A DNA stretch of 64,000 bases from an uncultured Gluconobacter sp. GTDB lineage: Bacteria; Pseudomonadota; Alphaproteobacteria; Acetobacterales; Acetobacteraceae. The stretch lies in assembly GCA_937880175.1 (NCBI GenBank), contig CALFLO010000075.1, positions 46,637-110,636 of the forward strand, in the 5' to 3' direction. Position numbers and translations under genes: made by a program. Positions 35,177 to 43,598 of the stretch are shown here, in pieces (position 1 is the stretch's first letter; every line of letters begins with the position of its first letter). Below the pieces are notes generated by a model. The model was not told where the DNA came from and did not search any database. It saw only the letters and a program-made list of their open reading frames with translations.

Positions 35177-36081
35177 CAGCCGCGACGGCGCAGAATCAGC
35201 GTGGCCCAGTCGCCTTCACGCAGGATACGCTCCAGCACGAGGCCCTGACGCTGATGCGCTGCCAGCACCATTCGGGCCTGACTGTAGAGCAGCCCAGCGA
35301 GAATGGCTGTCCCGTTAGGCGCAAGATTCAGCGCCAGAGACTGCGCCATCCGGCACAGCGGGCGGGCGAGAATGTTGGCGAATACCAGATCATATGGCGC
35401 CTTGACGCGCACCGCCTCGGTCTGCCAGCCATTGCCGAAACGGCAATCCAGCAGATTGCCCTGACCATTCAGCCGCGCATTGAGCTTGGCCGTCCGCACA
35501 GACCAGGGCTCGATATCGACGGCCAGAACCGGACGATGCAGCAGCTTCGCCGCCGCCATCGCCAGAATCCCGGACCCGCATCCCATATCGAGAATACGCC
35601 GCGGCTTACGATAGGCGACCATTTCCAGCGCCCGGAGACACCCACGCGTTGAGCCATGCTCACCCGACCCGAACGCGATTCCCGCATCCAGTGTGATCGT
35701 CAGGCGCGACTGATCCGGTGCGCCATGCAGATGGGTGCCGCGAATGGCAAAGCGCTTGCCGACGTTCTGCTGCGGGAAGGATTCGTAGGTCCGGGCCAGC
35801 CAGCCCTCGGATTCCGTCGGGACGCGTTCAAGCTCCGCATCACAACCTGTCAGCATCCGCGCGACCGCCAGAGCGTTTTCCAGCTCGTCTTCCTTGAAGC
35901 CCGTGTCCTTCACGCCTTCCACACGCCAGTATTTCTGCGCGTCATCGGCTTCGAAGATCCCAACCGTCTCGCAGGCGCACATCAGGGCCTGCTCGAACAG
36001 GGGAACGAAGGGCTCTTCCACCGTAATGGACAGGGTTTCGAGCGCACTGGCATGGCGACGGCCAATGCTGCGGGGTGCCAT
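35176..36081 (-). CDS. prmA: Ribosomal protein L11 methyltransferase
   Basis: SAM-dependent enzyme that trimethylates ribosomal protein L11. The SAM loop is RILDMGCGSGILAMAAAKL, preceded by DAGIAFGSGEHGSTRGCL, and followed by LVFANILARPL with the substrate motif. At about 300 residues it has family length. Either the ATG at 36081, overlapping the helicase stop as TGATG, or the GTG one codon earlier is the start; both imply translational coupling to the helicase gene. Confidence 0.94.
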   Translation of the reverse strand: MAPRSIGRRHASALETLSITVEEPFVPLFEQALMCACETVGIFEADDAQKYWRVEGVKDTGFKEDELENALAVARMLTGCDAELERVPTESEGWLARTYESFPQQNVGKRFAIRGTHLHGAPDQSRLTITLDAGIAFGSGEHGSTRGCLRALEMVAYRKPRRILDMGCGSGILAMAAAKLLHRPVLAVDIEPWSVRTAKLNARLNGQGNLLDCRFGNGWQTEAVRVKAPYDLVFANILARPLCRMAQSLALNLAPNGTAILAGLLYSQARMVLAAHQRQGLVLERILREGDWATLILRRRG

Positions 36082-38303
36082 CACGATCTGATCTCCACGA
36101 AATTTGCCATGACGCGCTTGACGCCACCGTTTTCAAAATTGATGTGCAACTGCGGCCCATCGGCACCGATGACGGTGCCTTCGCCAAACCTGTGGTGAAA
36201 GACGGTCGCGCCGATTGCGACGGTCGGCGCCGGCTTCAAGTCATGAATTTTCGGACGCGGGGCACGAAACCCAGACGGGCGCGTGCTGGTCAGTGGCCCG
36301 GATGCAAACATGGACGGTGCCGCTGCGGCCTGCCGACGCGTTTCGAACGCCTGTCCGTTCAGTTGAACATGCTCGGACGGGATTTCTTCAATGAAGCGGC
36401 TTGGCATCGAGGACTGCCAGTTCGCATAGATCCGCCGGCTCGCCGCGTGCAGCACGATCGCCCGACGGCGCGCGCGCGTCAGCCCCACATAGGCCAGCCG
36501 CCGCTCTTCCTCCAGCGCCCGGTTTCCGCCCTCGTCAAGCGAGCGCTGGGACGGGAACACGCCTTCTTCCCAGCCCGGCAGGAAAACCGTGTCGAACTCC
36601 AGCCCCTTGGCGCCATGCAGCGTCATGAGGCTGACCTTGTCATCCGACGTTTCGCTTTCGGTATCCATGACAAGCGCGACATGCTCCAGAAAGCCCTGAA
36701 GCGTTCCGAATTCGCCAATCGCACGCAGAAGCTCGCGGATGTTGTCCAAACGCCCCGTCGCCTCGACGGAGCGGTCATCCCGCCACATCTGAAGATAGCC
36801 GCTGTCTTCAAGGAGCTGCTCGGCCGCAACAACATGGCCCTCGGTCTCAAGCGTCGCCTTGGCGCGATGGAACGCTGCCATCAGCGCGTCCAGCGCTTCC
36901 TTCGACTTGCCCTTGAGCAGGCCTTCCTGAAGCTGCCAGTTCACGGCCGCTGTCAGCGGGCCGGGAAGGGCGCGTGCCTGCGCATGCAGTTTCTGCACGG
37001 CCACGGCCCCCACGCCACGCTTGGGAACGTTGATGATCCGCTCGAACGCCAGATCATCCGCAGGCTGCGACAGCACCCGCAGATAAGCCAGACAGTCCCG
37101 GATTTCGGAACGCTCATAGAACCGCAGGCTGCCCACGACGCGATAGGGGATCCCGATCAGCATCAGCCGTTCTTCAAATGGCCGCGTCTGAAATCCGGCC
37201 CGCATCAGAATGGCGATCTCCGACAGCGGATGCCCGTCGACGCGCAAACGCTCGATGGCACCGCTTACGATCCGCGCTTCCTCATCCGAATCGCGAACGC
37301 CGATGATCTGGACCTTTTCACCGTCCGCATCTTCACGCCCCGGCCGCAGCGTCTTGCCCAGTCGTCCTTCATTATGCGCGATCAACCCGGCAGCAGCAGC
37401 GAGAATCTGTGCCGTCGAGCGGTAATTCCGCTCCAGACGCACCACTTCCGCCCCCGGAAAATCCTTCTCGAAGCGCAGGATGTTCTCAACTTCCGCTCCG
37501 CGCCAGGAATAGATGGACTGATCGTCATCCCCCACGCAGGCGATATTGGACGGTCCATGCTCGCGTTTGGCCAGCAGACGCAGCCAGAGATACTGAACGG
37601 TATTCGTGTCCTGATACTCGTCCACGAGAATGTATCGGAAACTCCGGTGATACTGCGCCAGAACGTTAGGCTGGTTGCGCAGGATCTCCGTCATATGCAG
37701 CATCAGATCGCCGAAATCGCAGGTGTTCAGTGCGATCAGGCGCGCCTGATAGGCCCGGTAAATCGCCAGCGCATGACCATTCGCAAAATCGGAATCTTCC
37801 GCGGGCGTCACCCGGTCCGGTGTCAGGCCACGGTCCTTCCAGCGCTGGATGATGCCCATGAGTTGGTTCGGCGGCCAGCGTTTGGTGTCGATCTTCCACG
37901 GTTCCATGACCTGCTTGAGCAGCCGGATCTGGTCATCCGTGTCGAGAATATTAAAGCTGCTGGTCAGCCCGACATATTCCGCATGTCGGCGCAGCATCCG
38001 CGCGCAGATTGCATGGAACGTCCCCAGCCACAGCCCTTCCGCCGGTTCTCCAAGAATCGCGCTGACACGCTCGCGCATTTCGCGGGCGGCCTTGTTCGTG
38101 AAAGTCACGGCAAGGATCTGGCTTGGATAGGCGCGGCCGGTGAGGAGAATATGCGCAAACCGCGTGGTCAGGACGCGCGTCTTGCCCGTCCCAGCGCCTG
38201 CCAGAATGAGGAGCGGGCCTTCGGTGATCTCGATGGCACGTCTCTGCTCCGGATTGAGGCGGGAGAGATACTCGGGGGTAGGGGAAGGTAGGTCTTGCGG
38301 CAC
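36081..38303 (-). CDS. UvrD/PcrA-type DNA helicase
   Basis: Superfamily 1A 3'-5' helicase for nucleotide excision and mismatch repair. Motifs in order: YLSRLNPEQRRAIEI, Walker A AGAGTGKT, Walker B ILVDEYQDTN, DDDQSIYSWRGAE, RLERNYRS, LMTLHGAKGLEFD and YVGLTRARR. The end, from FHHRFGEGTVIGADGPQ, is the Tudor-like domain that binds RNA polymerase in PcrA/UvrD. The start is uncertain: GTG at 38303 (740 residues) is the only codon close to the conserved core, but GGGAGG abuts it without spacing. It is followed by prmA. Confidence 0.93.
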   Translation of the reverse strand: MPQDLPSPTPEYLSRLNPEQRRAIEITEGPLLILAGAGTGKTRVLTTRFAHILLTGRAYPSQILAVTFTNKAAREMRERVSAILGEPAEGLWLGTFHAICARMLRRHAEYVGLTSSFNILDTDDQIRLLKQVMEPWKIDTKRWPPNQLMGIIQRWKDRGLTPDRVTPAEDSDFANGHALAIYRAYQARLIALNTCDFGDLMLHMTEILRNQPNVLAQYHRSFRYILVDEYQDTNTVQYLWLRLLAKREHGPSNIACVGDDDQSIYSWRGAEVENILRFEKDFPGAEVVRLERNYRSTAQILAAAAGLIAHNEGRLGKTLRPGREDADGEKVQIIGVRDSDEEARIVSGAIERLRVDGHPLSEIAILMRAGFQTRPFEERLMLIGIPYRVVGSLRFYERSEIRDCLAYLRVLSQPADDLAFERIINVPKRGVGAVAVQKLHAQARALPGPLTAAVNWQLQEGLLKGKSKEALDALMAAFHRAKATLETEGHVVAAEQLLEDSGYLQMWRDDRSVEATGRLDNIRELLRAIGEFGTLQGFLEHVALVMDTESETSDDKVSLMTLHGAKGLEFDTVFLPGWEEGVFPSQRSLDEGGNRALEEERRLAYVGLTRARRRAIVLHAASRRIYANWQSSMPSRFIEEIPSEHVQLNGQAFETRRQAAAAPSMFASGPLTSTRPSGFRAPRPKIHDLKPAPTVAIGATVFHHRFGEGTVIGADGPQLHINFENGGVKRVMANFVEIRS

Positions 38304-38330
38304 CCTCCCGATATAGAGTGAGATACCGTC

Positions 38331-39020
38331 ATGGCCAACACCTATCCCCGGATCGATCTGACACGCGGCACCGGCCCTCAGGGACACCGGGCCAGAATGC
38401 GCGCACGCGTGCTGACCAATGGTGCGAGTACGCTGGCCGATTACGAAGTTCTCGAAATGCTGCTTTTTGCAGGTGTGCCGCGCAAGGATACGAAACCTCT
38501 CGCCAAGGGGCTGATCGGTCATTTCGGCAGTCTGGTCGGTGTCTTCCGCGCACCGACACAGGCCCTCCGGGCTGCGGGGCTGAAAGACGATGCCATCAGG
38601 GTGCTTCGTCTTCCGGGCGTTGCCGCGGAACGTCTGGCATCTTCAGAGCAACGGGAACGTCCTACGCTGAGCAACTGGGAGCAGCTCGTGGCCTATCTCG
38701 AGCAGGCGCTGGAAGGCGGCGTCCCGGGACAGTTCCGGCTGCTCTATCTCGACAACCGCAACCGGCTGTTGGCGGATGAAACCGCCCCTGAAGCCGAGAC
38801 CTTCGCGCAGCGCAACCGTGCCATTGCCATCCGGGCGCTCGCATTGCACGCCACAGCCCTGATTGGTTTTCATGTCCGCCCCACGGAACGTCCGTCTGAT
38901 CTGTCGCAATCGGCCCGGCAACTGGACTTCGCAATGCGTCCCCTGTCCATCACGCTTCACGACGTGCTCGTGACCGGGGACGGGCGCCCGTCAAGTCTGC
39001 GTCAGGAAGGGTTGCTCTAA
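38331..39020 (+). CDS. RadC-like protein with degenerate metal site
   Basis: A 229-residue RadC homologue that appears catalytically dead. The N-terminal RadC domain is well preserved (RVLTNGASTLADYEVLEMLL, LAKGLIGHFGSLVGV). In the C-terminal JAB/MPN domain the fold framework is kept (QFRLLYLDNRNRLLADE, then HDVLVTGDGRPSSLRQEGLL), but the metal motif reads FHVRPTERPS where active RadC has HNHPSGDPTPS: the second His is Arg and the final Asp is lost. The stop lies one base before the intact radC. It looks like a diverged duplicate kept as a partner subunit. Confidence 0.85.
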   Translation: MANTYPRIDLTRGTGPQGHRARMRARVLTNGASTLADYEVLEMLLFAGVPRKDTKPLAKGLIGHFGSLVGVFRAPTQALRAAGLKDDAIRVLRLPGVAAERLASSEQRERPTLSNWEQLVAYLEQALEGGVPGQFRLLYLDNRNRLLADETAPEAETFAQRNRAIAIRALALHATALIGFHVRPTERPSDLSQSARQLDFAMRPLSITLHDVLVTGDGRPSSLRQEGLL

Positions 39021-39021
39021 G

Positions 39022-39777
39022 ATGGAGGACAGGGACGCCGGAGCAACCGGTTTTTCGGATGGCATGACGGGCCTGTCTTCAGCCGATCTGCGACAGATCA
39101 CGGCGCTGACAGATGCTCTTCCCGAAATGGAGCCCCCGCTTGCCCTACTGACGGGGCGCGGCCGCCATCTTGCCGACGCGACCCTGCTGCATCTCCTAAC
39201 CGTCCTGTTCACCGGACGTGAAACGGGCAGCGCTGAACTCGCGCGCAACCTCTTCGCCCGTTTCGGATCTCTGGCCGCCGTCCTGTCTGCTACGGGCCGG
39301 GAGCTTGAAAGCATCACGGATATGGGCACACATATGCTGCCGATGATCCGCGTCCTTCAGGAAGCGGCGCTCCGCTACAATCGTGCGCGGCTGCCACCCG
39401 AAGATGTTCTGGACAACGAACAGAAACTTCTCGATTACCTGACGGCACGGCTGGCGCGGGAAAATATCGAGCAGTTCCGTATCCTGTTTCTCAACGAGAA
39501 AAACAGCCTGATCGCTGATGAGGCTCAGGCGAGGGGTACGGTCAATCACACTCCCGTCTATCCACGGGAAGTCGCGAGACGTGCGGTAGAAATCGGCGCA
39601 ACCGCGCTGGTTCTGGTTCACAACCATCCCAGCGGCGATCCCACGCCCTCAGAAGCCGATCTTCAGATGACCATGCAGGTTCAGGCTGCGCTCGAAGTGG
39701 TCGGCGTCACGATTGCGGATCACTTCATCATCGGCAATGGCCGCCACACCAGCTTTCGTCGTAACAACCTGCTCTGA
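39022..39777 (+). CDS. radC: RadC (JAB/MPN domain) protein
   Basis: A 251-residue RadC protein. The N-terminal helical domain (LADATLLHLLTVLF, ELARNLFARFGSL) is followed by the JAB domain with an intact JAMM site, LVHNHPSGDPTPSEAD, and PVYPREVARRAVE upstream. RadC was once tied to recombination repair; its biochemical role is unresolved. It begins one base after the degenerate RadC-like gene, so the two must be expressed together, divergent from the UvrD-type helicase. Its stop lies four bases from the purK stop. Confidence 0.93.
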   Translation: MEDRDAGATGFSDGMTGLSSADLRQITALTDALPEMEPPLALLTGRGRHLADATLLHLLTVLFTGRETGSAELARNLFARFGSLAAVLSATGRELESITDMGTHMLPMIRVLQEAALRYNRARLPPEDVLDNEQKLLDYLTARLARENIEQFRILFLNEKNSLIADEAQARGTVNHTPVYPREVARRAVEIGATALVLVHNHPSGDPTPSEADLQMTMQVQAALEVVGVTIADHFIIGNGRHTSFRRNNLL

Positions 39778-39781
39778 AGTC

Positions 39782-40906
39782 TCAGCCGCGCGGCGGTAGA
39801 AGCCCCTCAAGAGCCAGTTCGCCCGGAAGTGCCCCGCGTGGGAAAATGGTGTTCACATGCCCCATCTTCCGGCCCGGACGTGCCTCAGCCTTGCCGTACA
39901 GATGCAGCGACGCGCCATTCGTTGCGAGAATGGCTGGAACGCGCGCCATGTCCTCAGGGCCAATCAGATTGTGCATGACGGCATCGGAATGCCGCCGCGC
40001 CGGTGGCAGCGACAGGCCCGCAACTGCCCGTATATGCATCTCGAACTGATCCACCAGACACGCATCCATGGTCCAGTGCGCGGAATTATGCGGGCGAGGG
40101 GCGATCTCGTTCACCATGAGGCTGCCATCAGCCGCATGGAACATCTCCACGCCCATGATTCCGACCAGCCCCAGTGCCTCGGCAATACTGGCCGCCATCT
40201 CCTGCGCCTGTAGGGCAAGATCCGGCATCACGCGGGCCGGGGCCAGCGTCACGTCCAGAATACCGTCGCGGTGGCGGTTCTCGACCGTATCGAAACACTG
40301 CACGGTCCCGTCCAGACCTCGCACAACCATGACGCTGAGCTCGCGCTCGAAATCGACCATCTTCTCCGCAACAAGCGGGTAGGGCAGATCCGTTAGGGCG
40401 CCGAGCGCTTCGGCATCCGCAACACGGAACTGCCCTTTGCCGTCGTAACCAAAGCGCGTCGTCTTGAGAATGAGCGGAAAACCGAGCGTCTCAAGTCCTG
40501 CCAGATCCTCAGGGCCATTGACGGCCCTCCAGGGGGCCAGACTGATGCCGATTTCGGACAGGCGCGTCTTTTCCACAATGCGGTCCTGACTGATCCGCAG
40601 GATGTCTCCTGCAGGTCGAACCGGCCGGTGCTTCTCCAGCAGGGCCAGACCTTCTGCACTGATATTCTCGAACTCGAACGTCACAACATCACAGCGCGAG
40701 GCAAAATCCTCAAGCGCCACCGGATCATCATAGGCCCCGACAGTCACAGAGGCGGCAACTTCCGTGGCCGGGCTCCAGGCTTCCGTGCTGAGAATATGCA
40801 CATGGTAGCCAAGCTTTGACGCGGCTACGGCCGACATCCGGCCAAGCTGGCCGCCACCGATGATCCCGATCGTACTGCCGGGTGCAAAAACGTCCCGTGC
40901 CGTCAT
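39782..40906 (-). CDS. purK: N5-carboxyaminoimidazole ribonucleotide synthase
   Basis: ATP-grasp enzyme that carboxylates AIR to N5-CAIR. The sequence GSTIGIIGGGQLGRMSAVAA is the N-terminal signature; FPLILKTTRFGYDGKGQFRV supplies the ATP-binding loop and MVNEIAPRPHNSAHWT the C-terminal metal/ATP site. The start at 40906 overlaps purE by four bases. The protein is 374 residues. Acts with PurE in one step pair of purine synthesis, feeding purC found 30 kb to the left. Confidence 0.96.
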   Translation of the reverse strand: MTARDVFAPGSTIGIIGGGQLGRMSAVAASKLGYHVHILSTEAWSPATEVAASVTVGAYDDPVALEDFASRCDVVTFEFENISAEGLALLEKHRPVRPAGDILRISQDRIVEKTRLSEIGISLAPWRAVNGPEDLAGLETLGFPLILKTTRFGYDGKGQFRVADAEALGALTDLPYPLVAEKMVDFERELSVMVVRGLDGTVQCFDTVENRHRDGILDVTLAPARVMPDLALQAQEMAASIAEALGLVGIMGVEMFHAADGSLMVNEIAPRPHNSAHWTMDACLVDQFEMHIRAVAGLSLPPARRHSDAVMHNLIGPEDMARVPAILATNGASLHLYGKAEARPGRKMGHVNTIFPRGALPGELALEGLLPPRG

Positions 40907-41427
40907 TCGACCGGTACATCCGCGACGGCCGCCGTCTGCGTCGCCCGCCAGGCATCCAGACGCGCCATGACCGTGCCATCCGAAACCGACAGGATCGACG
41001 CGGCGAGCAGACCCGCATTGATTGCACCGGCCTTGCCGATCGCCAGCGTCCCTACAGGTACCCCTCCCGGCATCTGAACGATGGAGAGCAGGCTGTCCTG
41101 CCCGTTCAGGGCACGGCTCTGCACGGGAACGCCGAGGACGGGGATGCTCGTCCAGGCAGAGCACATCCCCGGAAGATGCGCCGCTCCACCTGCGCCTGCG
41201 ATAATGACATGAAGACCACGCTGACGGGCCGTCTTGGCGTAGTCCACCAGACGGTCCGGCGTGCGGTGAGCCGAGACGATCCGCTTCTCATGGGCAATTC
41301 CCAGATCATCGAGGATCTCGCAGGCGTGACGCATGGTATCCCAGTCGGACTGGCTTCCCATGATGACACCGACACGGATCGGCATGTCATCCTGAAGGGT
41401 TTCGTCGGCGGAGAGGATCTGGCTCAT
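40903..41427 (-). CDS. purE: N5-CAIR mutase
   Basis: Converts N5-CAIR to CAIR by moving the carboxylate. VGVIMGSQSDWDTM at the N terminus and SAHRTPDRLVDYA, GAGGAAHLPGM are the active-site motifs of class I PurE. The protein is 174 residues, slightly longer than the E. coli enzyme because of N- and C-terminal extensions. It begins immediately after the stop of the DUF465 gene and overlaps purK by four bases. Confidence 0.97.
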   Translation of the reverse strand: MSQILSADETLQDDMPIRVGVIMGSQSDWDTMRHACEILDDLGIAHEKRIVSAHRTPDRLVDYAKTARQRGLHVIIAGAGGAAHLPGMCSAWTSIPVLGVPVQSRALNGQDSLLSIVQMPGGVPVGTLAIGKAGAINAGLLAASILSVSDGTVMARLDAWRATQTAAVADVPVE

Positions 41428-41628
41428 TCAGGCAATATTATCCGGGATGAGACGGGTCTCGATCCACGAAATCTCATCTTTAAGCTGGAGCTTGCGCTTT
41501 TTGAGGCGCTGGAGCTGGAGCTGGTTGAGGGGATGATGGACGAGACGCTCGATGACGGTATCAAGGTCGCGATGCTCGCTGCGCAGTTCGTGCAGACGTT
41601 TCAGCATGGCATTGTCGTCAGTCATCAT
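41428..41628 (-). CDS. DUF465/YdcH-like small protein
   Basis: A 66-residue helical protein of the DUF465 (YdcH) family. The two amphipathic helices are NAMLKRLHELRSEHRDLD and QLQRLKKRKLQLKDEIS, likely a coiled-coil hairpin. Function of the family is unknown. Two adjacent ATG codons (41628, 41625) are candidate starts; a longer frame to 41691 exists but lies in a structured leader. It is directly joined to purE, an arrangement often seen in alphaproteobacteria. Confidence 0.82.
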   Translation of the reverse strand: MMTDDNAMLKRLHELRSEHRDLDTVIERLVHHPLNQLQLQRLKKRKLQLKDEISWIETRLIPDNIA

Positions 41629-41699
41629 GGCATCCGGTCCCGGAGAACGTTCAGGCGTTGTGGAGAGACTGATTCTTTCCACTCTTTTCATGCAGTATC

Positions 41700-41772
41700 A
41701 TGCCTGCCGGGTCCCGGACCAGTACCCGTCAGGCATTCATCCGGACCACACCGTCAGAGGCAGGTCCGGATG
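41700..41772. other. Two adjacent strong hairpins between trcR and the DUF465 gene
   Basis: Hairpin one: 41700-41712 pairs with 41724-41736 (ATGCCTG, one mismatch, CGGGT). Hairpin two: CATCCGGAC at 41738-41746 pairs perfectly with GTCCGGATG at 41764-41772. The octamer TCAGGCAT of hairpin one recurs at the trcR stop (41779-41786), allowing alternative pairings. No T tract follows on either strand, so simple termination is not obvious. Confidence 0.6.
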
Positions 41773-41778
41773 CCGCAA

Positions 41779-42363
41779 TCAGGCATGACTGTCGCTGTCG
41801 GGAACATAGGCTTCCACGACCGGGAGCGCATGGCCTTCGCGGGCCAGACGATCATTGGCTGCCGTGACGGCCGCATTCAGATCGGTCTGGGTGCACAGTC
41901 CAAGAATGACGGGGTCACGCGGCTTGATGTTTGCACTGTTCCAGTGCTGGCGGTCACGGACCTTGGTAATGGTGTCCTTGGTCGTGCCGAGCAGCTTGAC
42001 GATCTGGGCTTCGGAAAGCTGCGGGAACTGACGCAGGACGAACGCGATGGCATCCGGACGGTCATTGCGCTTGGCGACGGGGGTGTAACGCGCACCTTTG
42101 GCGCGGCGCTTCACCGGGCTGGACGTCGGCATGATCTTGAGACGGGCGTTCGTGTCGGCTTCGCAGCGCGTGATTTCAGCCTGTGCGAGCTGATGGTTCT
42201 TGACCGGGTCATAGCCGTTGATACCGGCCGCGACTTCACCATCCGCAATCGCCTGAACCTCAAGCGGGTGCATGCCACAGAATTCTGCGATCTGGGTGAA
42301 GGTAAGACCGGTTTTCTCGATCAGCCAGACGGCCGTGGCCTTGGGCATCAAAGGCAGGGTCAT
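41779..42363 (-). CDS. trcR: Cell-cycle transcriptional regulator TrcR (DUF1013)
   Basis: A 194-residue member of DUF1013, a family restricted to alphaproteobacteria and named for a cell-cycle regulator. The opening MTLPLMPKATAVWLIEKTGL with FTQIAEFCGMHPLEVQAIAD looks like a helix-turn-helix; a second one lies in LSEAQIVKLLGTTKDTITKV; HWNSANIKPRDPVILGLC follows. The start at 42363 is the conserved one, with AAGGA ten bases upstream. It acts in the cytoplasm on DNA or RNA polymerase. Its stop is next to the two hairpins at 41700-41772. Confidence 0.9.
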   Translation of the reverse strand: MTLPLMPKATAVWLIEKTGLTFTQIAEFCGMHPLEVQAIADGEVAAGINGYDPVKNHQLAQAEITRCEADTNARLKIMPTSSPVKRRAKGARYTPVAKRNDRPDAIAFVLRQFPQLSEAQIVKLLGTTKDTITKVRDRQHWNSANIKPRDPVILGLCTQTDLNAAVTAANDRLAREGHALPVVEAYVPDSDSHA

Positions 42364-42535
42364 GTCGGTGCGTTCCTTGCTGGGACACGGATGGAGCCGG
42401 CTTCCGCAGGCACCGATCGGGCGTATCCGGCGAGGAACCAATCCCGCCCGGGATATGATCGCGGCACCTGCTGGATGCTCTGCGATAATGGAAACGGGTA
42501 TGCGGCACCGAAGCTGCGATGGTCAAGCACCAAAA

Positions 42536-42570
42536 CGGGACGGGAGTGCATTTTGGGCCCTCCCGTCCCG
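42536..42570 (-). terminator. Terminator of hsp20
   Basis: CGGGACGGGAG (42536-42546) pairs with CTCCCGTCCCG (42560-42570), an 11-bp stem five bases behind the hsp20 stop; on the minus strand it is followed by TTTT. The rest of the gap to trcR (42364-42535) holds no feature I can support. Confidence 0.8.
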
Positions 42571-42574
42571 ATAG

Positions 42575-43024
42575 TCAGGCTGCCTGCACGGCTTCAGTCA
42601 CATTCGCTCCGGTATAAACCGGGATGCGCCGTGGCCGGGCCGCAACCGGAACAACCTGGCGGACGGCAATGGACAACAATCCATTCATCAGATCAGCCCG
42701 GTCAATTTCCGTATGATCGGCCAACACAAAGCGGCGCTCGAAAGCCCGCGTGGCAATGCCACGATGCAGCCAGTCGCGGTCCCGACTGTTCTCGGGGACG
42801 CTGCCACGAACGACAAGCGTATTGTCTTCCTGAACGACATCGACGTCTTCAGGCCGGAAACCCGCAAGAGCCATCGTCAGGACATAGTCCGTCTCGGCGG
42901 TTTTTTCGATATTGTAGGGGGGATAACTTGGAAGGGCCTGGGCGTTGGCAATGTTGCCAGCCATGGCAGCCAGTCGGTCGAAACCGATCGCGCTGCGGAA
43001 CAGCGGTGTAAAATCGTAGGTCAC
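42575..43024 (-). CDS. Small heat shock protein (Hsp20/IbpA type)
   Basis: ATP-independent holdase chaperone of 149 residues. The alpha-crystallin domain spans about residues 35-130 (YNIEKTAETDYVLTMALAGF, then ERRFVLADHTEIDRADLMNG and GLLSIAV). The C-terminal IPV anchoring motif is present as RRIPVYTG. It starts with GTG five bases after AAGGAGG. A small hairpin involving CCTGCC could partly cover this ribosome site, which would allow temperature control, but the pairing is imperfect. Confidence 0.93.
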   Translation of the reverse strand: MTYDFTPLFRSAIGFDRLAAMAGNIANAQALPSYPPYNIEKTAETDYVLTMALAGFRPEDVDVVQEDNTLVVRGSVPENSRDRDWLHRGIATRAFERRFVLADHTEIDRADLMNGLLSIAVRQVVPVAARPRRIPVYTGANVTEAVQAA

Positions 43025-43181
43025 TGAAACCTCCTTCTGGCAGGAATCATCTGGCGCATTTCCCGATATGGCAAAATGCTGTGGTCAAACCAGCCACGAC
43101 CCGAACGGCATCGCGACTGGTTTTCCAGATAGGTTCCGACCTGACCGTCTTCAAGAGGAGACGGCAAGGAGGGGCGCCGAA

Positions 43182-43409
43182 TTACTTCGTGCGCGTACCA
43201 ATGCCGGCAAAGCGCTTGTTGAACTTTGCAACCTGGCCACCGGTGTCCATCATGCGCTGGACGCCCGTCCAGGCCGGGTGGGACTTCGGATCAACGTCAA
43301 GACGCAGCGTTGCGCCCGGTGCGCCATAGCACGAGTGAGTCTTGTATTCAGTCCCGTCGGTCATGATGACGGTGATCTCGTGGTAGTCAGGATGGATGCC
43401 GGATTTCAT
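43182..43409 (-). CDS. rpmE: 50S ribosomal protein L31
   Basis: A 75-residue L31 of the alphaproteobacterial form (GIHPDYHEITVIMTDGTEYK, DPKSHPAWTG, VAKFNKRF). It lacks the CxxC pairs of the zinc-binding type, so it is the zinc-independent variant. GGAG before the ATG gives the start. A hairpin with a T-rich tail sits in its leader. It is divergent from mscL. Confidence 0.93.
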   Translation of the reverse strand: MKSGIHPDYHEITVIMTDGTEYKTHSCYGAPGATLRLDVDPKSHPAWTGVQRMMDTGGQVAKFNKRFAGIGTRTK

Positions 43410-43431
43410 GAATTTCTACTCCATAAAGAAA

Positions 43432-43451
43432 GCTCCGATGCCGACCGGAGC
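43432..43451 (-). promoter_or_regulatory. Hairpin in the rpmE leader
   Basis: On the minus strand GCTCCG pairs with CGGAGC around an eight-base loop and is followed by TTTCTTT, then by the GGAG ribosome site of rpmE. It looks like a weak attenuator or an autoregulatory site for L31. The stem is only six pairs, so this is tentative. Confidence 0.35.
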
Positions 43452-43598
43452 GAATCATCAGGCGCGTATAACGGAAAGTGCTTCCGGATGAAAGTAGCCT
43501 TTACTGGATCATGTGAGTCCGTTTATCCCTTGCAATGAATGCGGGCTCGACTGTCAGGCCTGCGACCGTGATCTCACGGATACCGAGAAAGGTTTGAT

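Noticed and set aside
36075..38291. A 738-codon plus-strand frame antisense to the UvrD-type helicase
   Set aside because: The helicase on the minus strand has all motifs in order; the opposite frame gives Arg/His/Gln-rich sequence without a known domain.
41629..41778. A 6S RNA gene next to the purE-purK genes
   Set aside because: The region has two separate hairpins rather than the long closing stem with a central bubble expected of 6S RNA.
40882..43011. A 709-codon open frame on the plus strand, antisense to purK start, purE, DUF465, trcR and hsp20
   Set aside because: Every segment is covered by a well-recognised gene on the other strand; the protein has no domain or signal and reflects GC-rich codon use. 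Its length across two intergenic gaps is striking but not evidence of coding.
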